Source: Bidens hawaiensis
Taxonomy: Eukaryota > Streptophyta > Magnoliopsida > Asterales > Asteraceae
DNA: 64,000 bases
Assembly (NCBI GenBank): GCA_021521415.1
Contig: JAIQDT010000001.1
Span: 5,518,001 to 5,582,000 of the forward strand
Direction: 5' to 3'
The position numbers and the translations under genes are program-made. The number at the start of each line of letters is the position of its first letter. Position 1 is the first letter of the stretch. Below the pieces are notes generated by a model. The model made no database searches and was not told where the DNA came from. It saw only the letters and a list, made by a program, of their open reading frames with translations. Below are positions 44,621 through 53,970 of this stretch, piece by piece.

Positions 44621-44840
44621 CTCCTCGTCACATACGATTAGTTGTTCTGGCCAAGCAACGAAAGTACCAATTGCGTTGCCAACAGTCGTAATTTCACCTG
44701 CCTCACATGGAATAATTGCTTGTTCCTTTATGGCTCCATCAATACTAACTTTATAGAACCCTCCGGGATTTCTTTTCCATGCAACTGTTGTGGAACCGGT
44801 GACCAATAAACTTTACCATTTGCCACCTTGTTACGCTTGT
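44621..44840 (-). pseudogene. CACTA gene, DUF8039-like exon with a frameshift
   Basis: On the minus strand NKVANGKVYWSPVPQQLHGK is followed, after a one-base shift, by FYKVSIDGAIKEQAIIPCEA and ITTVGNAIGTFVAWPEQLIV, then a donor-like GAG|GTTTG. The combination of a valine-rich strand, E(I/C)TTVG-AIGTFVAWP and LIV is what I recall of DUF8039, a domain at the C-terminal side of plant Ptta/En/Spm transposon proteins. Role unknown. The shift (near 44760) suggests decay; a database search is needed to confirm the domain name. Confidence 0.6.
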
Positions 44841-44969
44841 CATGCACACACAAACGACACTTATACACTTATAAACCAGCATGTGAAATTAAGATGGCTT
44901 AGTTGAAGTCAATATATAAGTATATACCCATGTTGGTGGGAAATTAACAATGTTTCGCGTAGCACATAC

Positions 44970-45041
44970 CTTTATTTCAGCGGGTTGGGAAGCTTCATCC
45001 GTAGATACATCAACTTTTCTTTTATGGCTTCTCCGTTTTAC
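44970..45041 (-). CDS. CACTA gene exon with nuclear-localisation-like cluster
   Basis: 72 bp between TTTTTAG (acceptor) and GTATGT (donor) on the minus strand encode VKRRSHKRKVDVSTDEASQP and AEIK. The KRRSHKRK cluster resembles a nuclear localisation signal. It lies between the small repeated exons (45105-45867) and the DUF8039-like exon and is phase 0 at both ends. Confidence 0.5.
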
Positions 45042-45104
45042 CTAAAAACCATTCAATGAATCAATCAACAATTAAAGGAAAAACTGAAATTGCCAAATAC
45101 TTAC

Positions 45105-45867
45105 TGATGGTTTTTTTGAGCCGTTATTATCCGGAGTGTGGTGTAGTTGTGTTGATGCTTGGTCAACATTGTTCTCTACAGGCTTCATTGGTAATATAAC
45201 AGAAATTGGAATTGTTCGGACTTATTAGGTTATAAAATATAAAAACTGAAACTACCAAATACTTACTGATGTCGGGCTATGGGGATCGACTACCGTTTGG
45301 TCAACACTTTTTTTCATAGACTTGGCCTGCAATTCGGTAAATATAAAATGAGCACTCACTTTGGAAACGAATTATAAAAAGTACTGAAATTGTCAAATAC
45401 TTACTGATGTCGCGATATGGGCAGCGGGTACCATTTGGTCAACACTTTTTTCCACAGACTTGGCCTGCAATTCGGTAATAGAAAATGAGCACACTCACAT
45501 TGGAAACGAATTATAAAAAGTACTGAAATCGTCAAATACTTACTATTGTCGCGATATAGGGAGGGTAGCATTTCGACAACTATTTTATCCGCAGACTTTG
45601 GCTATAATTAACTAATGGAAAATCAGCACAGTCACATGGAAAGTTAATTATTCAAACAAATCAATCAAACTGTCAAATGGTTACCTGAGAAGCAGATTCT
45701 TGTTGCACAGCCTCACCTGAGGTTAAGATGTTTCCCACAGAACTGGCCTACAAATCAATTTATTAGGTTATGGAAAATCAAAAATCACATGGAAAGTTGT
45801 AAAAAACAAAGAAACTGTCAAATACTTACTGGTCCTGGCATTTTATTTTGCGCCACAGCACTAGTAC
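45105..45867 (-). CDS. CACTA gene, series of small duplicated exons
   Basis: Minus-strand exons bounded by (T/C)AG and GTAAGT/GTAACC: 45831-45867 (cut by copia C), 45685-45747, 45544-~45600 (decayed acceptor), 45405-45464, 45267-45326 and 45105-45182. The lengths 63, 60, 60 and 78 bp are multiples of three. They encode related peptides: AKSVEKSVDQMVPAAHIATS, AKSMKKSVDQTVVDPHSPTS, PVENNVDQASTQLHHTPD and others. Intron sequences next to the donors are also alike (AAATACTTAC on the plus strand), showing that exon and flanking intron were copied together. Probably a flexible linker region of the transposon protein. Confidence 0.6.
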
Positions 45868-46429
45868 TGTTAGTGCATGGTTTTGCGTCTAGAGTCTTTG
45901 TATTTATTGTTAATGTTTATTTATCAATTAATGTAATATTAAATGTTTATATTTATCTAATTCGTTAAGATTATGTCTAGTTCGCTAGGAATGTTAGCGA
46001 ACTAAGACTAGTTCGTTAAGATTAAGTCTAGTTCGCTAGGGATGTTAGCGAACTAAAACATTATAATGTATTCCCTCTTGATTCGTTAGGGGATGTTAAC
46101 GAATCAGGGGGCGGTTCGTTATGTTAAATTATGTAACGAAGGAGAAGCTGGTTCGCTAGGGGATGTTAGCGAACCAGGTCGTCCTCTATTTATAGTGAAC
46201 CACTGTTCACTTTAAATATAGGTTTTTTGAGAAAAATTTCATAGAGCAATATAAGTTTATTTTAGAAAAGCAATTACTCTCTCTCAAGCTTCATATTAAT
46301 GTTATTGATAATATATACACTTACACAATACACTAAATCAAGGTTAATTATGAGATAGATCTTTAATAGTATAATTAACAGATCTGAGATCTGTGTTATT
46401 GTTATTAACTGTTAATCCGGGATCAAACA
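45868..46429 (+). repeat. 5' LTR of C (562 bp)
   Basis: TGTTAGTGCATGG...GGGATCAAACA, bordered by AGTAC and by the primer-binding site. The segment 45975-46180 holds about ten (A/G)TTCG(T/C)TA words, often as inverted pairs (GTTCGCTAGGGATGTTAGCGAAC). A TATA-like CTATTTATAGTG at 46187-46198 follows. The first ~20 bases resemble LTR A. Confidence 0.9.
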
Positions 46430-46431
46430 AG

Positions 46432-46443
46432 TGGTATCAGAGC
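46432..46443 (+). promoter_or_regulatory. Primer-binding site of C (tRNA-iMet type)
   Basis: TGGTATCAGAGC two bases after the LTR, complementary to the 3' end of initiator-Met tRNA. Confidence 0.93.
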
Positions 46444-47598
46444 TGTTGGTGCTCTTTACACTTGATTTGGTGTTTTAAATTGGTATTATTATTGAGTTTT
46501 TTCGATTTTTGTTTGATTTTGAATAAATTGGTATTTGATTTGGATGAATTATGGACGAATTAGAGTGAATTTGTGTTGTTTAAGGTATTATTGAGGTTTG
46601 GATTGGACGAATTGAGATTTGATTTGGATTTGAGTTATTTGGTTTTGATTTCGGTTTAAGCCGAAACAGGGTGTGATTTTTGGTTAATTTGGATTGGTTA
46701 AGGTGTTAATCGGTTACGAGGTTTTGTGTATTGGATTCGGAATTGGTTTACGAGTATTTTGGTAGTTTACTTGTGCAATTTGATTGAGTAACGAAGGTGT
46801 ATTACAGATTTGGTATTAATGAGTTTCTAGGTTTAATCTTCATAATTTCTGGAATTTCGTTTGAAGGTTTGAAGATTTGAAGATGAATGTGATTCGTTAT
46901 CTTCTTCCTGGTGATTCGCTATATTTTGATATGTGATTCGTTATCAGCAGTGCTAATTCGCTACCTTGTTCGTTAGCCAGTTCGTGTGAGTTATTGATTC
47001 GTGTTATCTAGTTCGTTAACTAGATTAACCGATTCGTGTGACACGTGTTCTTCTTGGGATTTGTGTCATAACAACCTTTGCCACGTGGCATAAGGTGTCA
47101 GGGTTTGTTACAAACGGTTACAACAACCTGATTCGTTATAGTATAATTCGCTACAGTGTTGTTTCGCTATCAACTGTAGCTGATTCGTTCTTAATTCGCT
47201 AAGTTTATTTTGGCGATTCGTTATTAATTAATATCTGATTCACTAAACTAATCTTGGTCAATTCGTTTGGTCAATTTGTTAAGTTGACTTGGTCAATTCG
47301 TTTGGGCAATTCGTTAAGTTGACTTGGTCAATTCGTTTGATCAATTCGTTAAGTTGACTTGGTCAATTCGTTTGGTCAATTCGCTAAGTTGACTCGAGAT
47401 TCGTTAAACCTTCATCACATTCGTCCTTTGAGTGATTCGTTAATTTTATTTGTGATTCGTTAAGTTGACTCATTAAGCTACTTTTGATTCTCTACACTAT
47501 TCACAGTTCGTTATACTTGTTCATTGATTCGTTAACCACAGTTTGTAGTTCGCTATAACTGTTCACATCATTTAAACTTGTGAATTTATTTGTCAAAT
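46444..47598 (+). other. Long leader of C, filled with ATTCGTTA/ATTCGCTA words
   Basis: About 1.15 kb without a gene. From about 46890 to 47560 the words ATTCG(T/C)TA, TTCGTTTGG and TTCGTTAAG occur several dozen times, mostly on the plus strand. A subset forms a tandem array of ~31-bp units (47265-47400) built from TTGACTTGGTCAATTCGTTT. GTTGACTTGGTCAA contains the W-box-like TTGAC and its reverse complement GTCAA. Confidence 0.75.
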
Positions 47599-50500
47599 AT
47601 GGCTGGTATGTATGCATTAGCGTCTCAAAACATGCTGATGCAACAGATGTTGCAACTTGATACCGAGATAGGTTCGCATTCTAAATGTCCAAGATTGATG
47701 AAGTTCAGTGATTTTGCTAAGTGGGAACCTCGGTTTCGTGCCCATTTGGGATCTGTTCATCCTGACTGCTCATATTGTCTTGATGAAGTTTATGTTGCAC
47801 CAATGATTGGTGATGATACTATTGGGTATACTCCTTAAGCCGTTTCTCAATACTCACAAGAAGAGAAGAAAGCTTTAGAAATCGAGATAAAAGCAAATTC
47901 TACTTTGACTATGGCTATACCAGAAAATATCTTCCATCAAGTTGGTAGTATCAAGAGATGTGCATCTTTATTTCAACATCTGCGTATGAGAAGCATGGGA
48001 AACACAGCTGAAAGTAAGAAAGTGATGCTCAAGTTTCAATTTCGAAACTTTAATTTATTGAAAGAAGAAACAGTTGAAGAGATGACTACAAGATTTAGTC
48101 ATTTAATTGCTGAAATTGACAAGATGAAAATGGAAATTTCTGAAAGAGATAAATGTGACACTATCAAGAGTGTGCTTCCAAGTTCCTACTCAACATTTCT
48201 AATGGTTTTGAAAGAGAATGATTATTTTCTGAATGAAGACTTGACGGCACTTGAATTTCTACAAAAGATCGAAGCTAGAGAATATGATCTTAAGTGTCAA
48301 AAATCCTCCAAAGAAAATCAAGATCCAGCTTTCTATGGTGGAAGTATACCTCTCAGTTCAACAATCTCTCCAATCACTGCTTTTCTTACTCATGTGGCAA
48401 GTGAAAAAGAATCAACAATGTTTAATGATACAAAAGTTTGTTTTCACTATGCTGGTAATTCGGGTGGTTCTGGAAGTTCGACAAGTACAAATCCATTTGC
48501 TACACCACCTAGTGTTAATATGAAGGAAGCTGAGCAAAACTTTGCTTTTCTGACGGCTTTTATGTCTTCATATGAAAACTTAGTGAGTAGTAAAATTGCC
48601 ACAAGTGATTTAACAGATGAGGACTATGATCAGATAGATCCAGATGATCTAGAAATCATGGATTTAAAATGGAACATGGCTATGATTGTTCGTAAAGTTA
48701 AAAGATTCATGCAGAGAACTGGAAAAGATCTTCCAGCTTTAAACAAGAAGTTGGGTTTTGACAAATTAAAAGTAAAGTGTTACAATTGTCAAGAATTCGG
48801 ACATTTCGCGAAGGAGTGTGACAAACCAAAGAAAGAATACACTGGACTTCGTGGTCAAAGTCAAAATACTTCTTCACCACGAGGAAGTGATGCTGAAAAG
48901 AAACCATCTTCTTCTACAACACAAGCAATGTTAGCAGACGAAACTGATTGGTCACAACGTCTACTATGCAATGATGTTCAAGCAAATTTGGCTATGTTTG
49001 GGTTACATGAAGATTGTCAAAATACTACTGGTAGTGTGATGTCTTCCGATAATGATTCTGAATCTGATTCTGACGACTCTTGCAACAAACCTTCTGAATC
49101 AATGTTTGCTTGCATGGCCAAGATCAATGAGGTTAGTAATTCTATTTCTACTACTTCATTTGTTAAAGCATCATGTGTTGACTGTGAATCTAATAACTCT
49201 AAGTTAGAAGCTTTGAAAAATCAAAATGATAATCTTATAAGAGAAATTGCTTCTCTTAAGGATACTTATCGACAATCTCTTGAGTCTCAAATGAGATCTC
49301 GAGAAAAGATTGACGCATTGTCAACAATTAATCACGATCTCAAAGCTGAGTTATCTGTGAAAATGACCATTAATGACCAAAAGTTTCAGGAAATTTTGAA
49401 ACATCGTTCTAAGATAACTGAGCTTGAGAATGAGGTTCTTGAGTTGAAGAACAAATTGGGGAAATTTAGGAATTCATCTTTTCTGTTGAATGAAATTATT
49501 GAAGTATCTGGAAAACAAAAAGATTCTAAGAAAGGTATTGGTTTTGTTGAAATTCCACCACCTTTTCATAATGATTATAAAATTAATTCTTTTGCAAGAA
49601 AAGAAGAGGATTTGATTCAAAAGGAATCTGTGATTTCTGAAAAACCTAAAATGGTTAAACCTGAAATTCTCAAACCCCAAGTTGCTCATCAAAAACCTCA
49701 TGTGAAAAGTAAAAAGGTCTTTGTTGAAAATATTGACAAGTTGATTATTGAAGATGTGATTGAACCTGAGATTGTACACAAGAATAAGAACATTCCTAGT
49801 TCTAATCATATTCTTTGTGAACCTCAAGAGTTTGAGGAAGCTGTGTATGGTTCATTCAAGTCTCAGATAAACATGGAAGAAAGTGTGACAACTAAACCAG
49901 TGAGGATAGAGAAGTCAGTTAAACCAAAAATTTCTGACGAGGACTTAATGCGTTTCATTAATCCTCCGAGTTCTAAGTCTTCTTCGGCTAGGGTTTTTAA
50001 GTTAAAAGGAATGGACACAATGTTCACTGAAAAAGACATTCCAATAAGTATTATTAAACCTGAACTTATTGAGAGTGTTTTTGTCAATGAAACTTCAAAA
50101 ATTCAAGAACTTGAACGTGTGTATGCTCAAACAAAAACATCAGTTCAATCTGATCCCTTGACTAGGGCAAAATAATTTTTAAAACAAGCTAAGAAGATTA
50201 ACTTTGTTAAGTCAACTGGAACAGATACACTAAAAAGTTTTTCAAACAGTTCTAATTTAGAATTTTATTTAAAAAAGAAATCTAACTTATCTGATGAGTT
50301 TGCTAAGAGCATGACTAAAAATGTGAGTCATCATCAATCATCTGCTTCATTTATTCCAATTACTTCTAAACATCATCATGTAGACATGCGACTTTGTTTT
50401 TTATCCGGTCAACAAGGTCATGTTGTGAAGAATTGTAGTCAACAGAACTATCAGAATCTTCATCCTTTTATTAAGGACAAATCTAAGCCAATTCCAGTGG

Positions 50501-50814
50501 TCAAGGAGATTCTGAAACGACCTGTGTCATATGCTGATGATACTCATATTTTGTTCTCCGATGTGAATCCTTGGAAGGTTCTTCATGTCAATGAGACACA
50601 CGGCCAAGTGAAACCAAAATTCATTCCAACTGAACCTATATGTCAAAACAAGAATTCAAATATTGTTCATGCAGCTTATTTAAGACGAAAGTCTAGGAAG
50701 CCGGTAACTTATTCACAAATGGCTGAACAACAATTGAAATCTGTTAAAGTTAATGATCAAAGAGAAAATCAAAAGGTGCCCAAGACTGAGGCCTGGGCTG
50801 CCTTTTTGAACTAA
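47599..50814 (+). pseudogene. gag of C
   Basis: The ATG at 47599 (MAGMYALASQNMLMQQML) opens a frame of 1071 codons interrupted only by TAA at 47836-47838 (GYTP-stop-AVSQY) and TAA at 50173-50175. The capsid region (FSDFAKWEPRFRAHL, LFQHLRMRSMGNTAESKK, LKFQFRNFNLLKEETVEEM) is a copia Gag. The zinc knuckle CYNCQEFGHFAKEC is near codon 395. Coiled coils (about 530-640; LKNQNDNLIREIASLKD) and a second, defective knuckle (CFLSGQQGHVVKNC, lacking the second Cys) near codon 935 follow. It ends WAAFLN. Gag of SIRE-like elements is unusually long; this size fits. The next frame (protease) is in a different phase. Confidence 0.87.
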
Positions 50815-50834
50815 TCACTTTTGTTTGTGTGTAG

Positions 50835-51498
50835 GGTTCATCCAAGACCATTTCTGGTGAAAACTGGATCATGGATAGTTGATGCTCTCGTCATATCACT
50901 GGGAATCTCAACCTATTAACCAACGTAAGAATTATTCAAGGGGGGTTATGTAGCGTTTGCTGGGAATTCTGGGGGCATGATCACACAAGAGGGTGAAGTT
51001 TCAAATGGTCACATTACGTTTGAGAAAGTGAATTATTGCGCAAGGTTGATCATAACTTATTGAGTGTATCGCAGATTTGTGATAAAAAATACACTACGAT
51101 ATTTACTGACAAAGAGTGTCTTATCTTGAAACCGGGTTATGTTATTCCTGAGGACATGGTTGTCATGCGATCACCACGATCAAATGATATTTATGTCTTA
51201 AATATGAGTTCTAAGATATCAACATCAGTTGAAACATGTTTTGTCTCGAAAGCAACCGAGAAAGACTCGATTCTATGGCATCGTAGAATGGGTCACATAC
51301 ATGTCAGAAAGATGAATTATTTAATGGCAAATGACTTAGTTGAGGGTGTCTCGTTAAAGAATTTTAAGTTACCTGATCACTGCGTTGCATGCAAAAAGGG
51401 CAAGCAGAAGAAGAAGATACATCCCTCTAAGTTATTGAATTCCATTGATACTCCTCTTGAACACCTTCATATGGATTTGTTTGGTCCAGTCAATCGTG
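50835..51498 (+). pseudogene. Protease and integrase N-terminus of C, left of element D
   Basis: Starts directly after TTTGTTTGTGTGTAG, a splice-acceptor-like string. The protease active site NWIMDS-stop-CSRHITG has a TGA in place of the glycine codon. Frameshifts between ~50940 and 51035 follow. From 51036 the frame is open: LLSVSQICDKKYTTIF (protease end), LWHRRMGHIHVRKMN and CVACKKGKQKKK (integrase zinc domain), LEHLHMDLFGPVNR. D then interrupts at TCGTG (51494-51498). The gene resumes at 60774. Confidence 0.88.
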
Positions 51499-53567
51499 TG
51501 TAACATCCTAAAATTTTAATGCTAAATAAAGAAAGTTATGTTTAGTGATTTCGCGTTATTAATTATTTAATATCGAGTAAGGAGCGGATCATGGGCTTAG
51601 ATTAATTGAGATGGGTTAAATGAGAATGGGCCTTAGGTCCATTGGATTTAAGGGATATAAATATCCCCTAAAACCCCAAACCACCATTCATTCCACCTTA
51701 TCCTCTAAACACTCCAAAAACACACACACCACACACCACACCCGCCGGCCGACCAAGGGAGAGGAACGAGCGAGATCTGAGAGAGAGAGCGATTAGTTGT
51801 GATAACAAGTTAAAAGAGATCCAAAAAAGCTCAAAAAGGTATGATTCTTGATCTTTGAAGTTTAAAGATCCAAGCTTTATAGTGTATATACGACCGGAAA
51901 CGGTTGGGGAACGTAGTGGGTGATGTCGAACCATAACAGGGGTGTTAAAATCGCCAAAATGCTCGATAAAAACCAAACAGCGGCTGATCTGGGCAACTTC
52001 GCCTGCAACTGGGCAACTTCGCCTTCAAAGAGATAACTTCGCCTTCAAAGCGATAACTTCGCCTGAGGCCAAGTTCGCCTAATTGATAACTTCGCTTACG
52101 GCCAAGTTCGCCTAACTGGTAACTTCGCCTAAAGCCAAGTTCACCTGATGACAACTTCTCCTAAAGCCAAGTTCGCCTGATGACAACTTCGCCTAAAGCC
52201 AAGTTCGCCTGATGACAACTTCGCCTAGAGCCAAGTTCGCCTGAGGTTTAACTTCGCCTAAAGCCAAGTTCGATTAGAAAATAAATTAAAAACGATAAGT
52301 AAAAGTAAGCTAATACTAGGCTACCAGATAAGATCAGGCGAGTATTGATACGTATATTTGTTATACAGTCAGCCGTGCACAACTGAAGAAAGGGATTACG
52401 ATTAACGGTGAACGTAACCGTGTTCAGGTGATTTTCTAGCCCCATTCCTTGTTATGTTTTCGGGGCTGTGTGCATACTTGATGTGTTGTTAATACATTTA
52501 TCCTAAGTGATAAGTGTATGCCATATGTGATATATGTGATATGTATGAATGATTGCTTGATGGTACGTAAACGATCTTCGGATATTGCACGTATTGTCAG
52601 GTTGTAACGCTATGAATAAGGTAAGTATGATATGTATGCTTATGTGTATGAATGTAATAAAGTTAATAAAAGAAGGAAATGACGGTTGTATGGATGTATG
52701 GTTACGAAAAGGGTACCGAGCCCTAATAATACTCGAGGTATGATGTATGGTTGTATGGTAACGAAGAGGGAATCGAACCCTACTAATATTCGAGAACTAG
52801 GGACCAGACCCTTATAATATCTGTGATGTTAGGGACCAGACCCTTATAATATCTGTGATGTTAGGGAATCGAACCCTTCTAATATTCAAGAACTAGGGAC
52901 CAGACCCTTATAATATCTGTGATGTTAGGGAATCGAACCCTTCTAATATTCGAGAACTAGGGACCAGACCCTTATAATATCTGTGATGTTAGGGACCAGA
53001 CCCTTATAATATATGTGATGTTAGGGAATCGAACCCGTCTAATATTCGAGAACTAGGGACCAGACCCTTATAATATCTGTGATGTTAGGGACCAGACCCT
53101 TATAATATCTGTGAGGTTATAGGGCGAAAGGCTCTTTAAAATGTATGATTATGTATGTAAAGAAAGTATGAAGGTAAAAATGAAAGTATAAGCACTTAGG
53201 TGTGTATGAAAGAAAGTTAAGAGGTTAAGTATGAAATGTAAGAATGTATTGTATGATTATGTGATTAACTAGAACTCACTCAGCATAGCTGACTTTTAGT
53301 ATGCACGCAGGTGAGTAGGATGAGGCAGCACGCTTGAGAAGACACGTGGCACTGAATAAGAGTCTGGCATCTGAAGACTTATGATGTTTTAATTTTAATG
53401 CTTTAATGTTAAAAGACAAAGGATGTTTTGAGACAAGTTATGAATTATGTAATGTTTTATGAAAGTTTTATATTCCGCGTAAAGTTTTAACTTAACTCTG
53501 ATATTTAGAACTGTGTTTATGAGTAAATCCAACACGAAAGTAGGGCTACCGGTAACGGGGCCTTACA
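51499..53567 (+). repeat. 5' LTR of D (2069 bp) with two minisatellites
   Basis: TGTAACATCC...GGGGCCTTACA. The TATA box lies in AGGGATATAAATATCCCT (51649-51666), itself a near-perfect palindrome, only ~155 bp from the LTR start, so almost the whole LTR would be R-U5 and transcribed. Minisatellite 1 (~51985-52270): ~32-bp units built from AACTTCGCCTAAAGCC and AAGTTCGCCTGATGAC. Minisatellite 2 (~52685-53120): alternating AGGGACCAGACCCTTATAA and AGGGAATCGAACCCTTCTAA units with ATATTCGAG or ATCTGTGATGTT spacers. Confidence 0.93.
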
Positions 53568-53570
53568 AGT

Positions 53571-53624
53571 TGGTATCAGAGCAAAGTTCGAGAGATTTAA
53601 GCATCCTACATGCTTAAACTCGAA
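53571..53624 (+). promoter_or_regulatory. Primer-binding site of D and adjacent strong hairpin
   Basis: TGGTATCAGAGC (53571-53582, tRNA-iMet type) is followed five bases later by an inverted repeat at 53587-53624: TTCGAG-AGA-TTTAAGCAT-CCTAC-ATGCTTAAA-C-TCGAA. The 9-bp inner stem is perfect and an outer 5-bp stem (TTCGA/TCGAA) extends it. A position just after the PBS is where retroelement packaging or dimerisation signals usually lie. Confidence 0.82.
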
Positions 53625-53705
53625 TAGAGTATGGGATTTAAGTACGAAAGGATAGAAGATGCCAGTTCAAGAATGCCATGTGTCGCTCAAGCAAGATCAG
53701 TAAAG

Positions 53706-53964
53706 GTAAAGTGTATGATTAAATGGTATATGTTAATGAGAAAGAAAAGATATGTGAACGACAGGGATAGGAATAATTGATTGTTTGATTTGACAAACTG
53801 CTTAAGTAGAACCAGCACAAATAGACTCATAAAGGGAAGTGTAAAGGACACGGAAAGTAACGTGATCAGCTAATCACAAATGGCCACTGTTATTACCTGT
53901 TAGCCTTGCTATCCTTGTACTAGATAGTTCCTTGAGTGATGATGTTTGTGTTTTCCTTTTTTAG
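53706..53964 (+). other. Possible leader intron of D before gag
   Basis: Donor-like TAAAG|GTAAAGTG (GT at 53706) and a strong acceptor TGTTTTCCTTTTTTAG (AG at 53963-53964), six bases before the gag ATG. The pyrimidine tract is the best acceptor in the window. Element E has the same kind of acceptor just before gag (17681-17682). Splicing is inferred, not shown. Confidence 0.4.
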
Positions 53965-53970
53965 AATACG

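Larger units (their letters stand above)
43082..45867 (-). mobile_element. CACTA (En/Spm-type) DNA transposon, one end plus 3' part of a gene
   Basis: Begins CACTACGTGAAAA, the conserved end of plant CACTA elements, right after AAA inside the copia codons GGT GAA A; the 3-bp target duplication cannot be confirmed because the other end is outside the window. The first ~1 kb is a subterminal region packed with GTGGC(T/C)A and reverse-complement words. From 44212 the minus strand carries exons of a transposon protein gene. The element is cut at 45867 by copia C. Confidence 0.85.

Noticed and set aside
51985..53120. Regular repeats with short spacers that resemble a CRISPR array
   Set aside because: They lie in the LTR of a plant retrotransposon, recur in the other LTR, have no unique spacers and vary by unit number like minisatellites.
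53571..53582. TGGTATCAGAGC as part of a tRNA gene
   Set aside because: Only the short primer-complementary string is present; no cloverleaf or A/B boxes around it. The same applies at 16216 and 46432.
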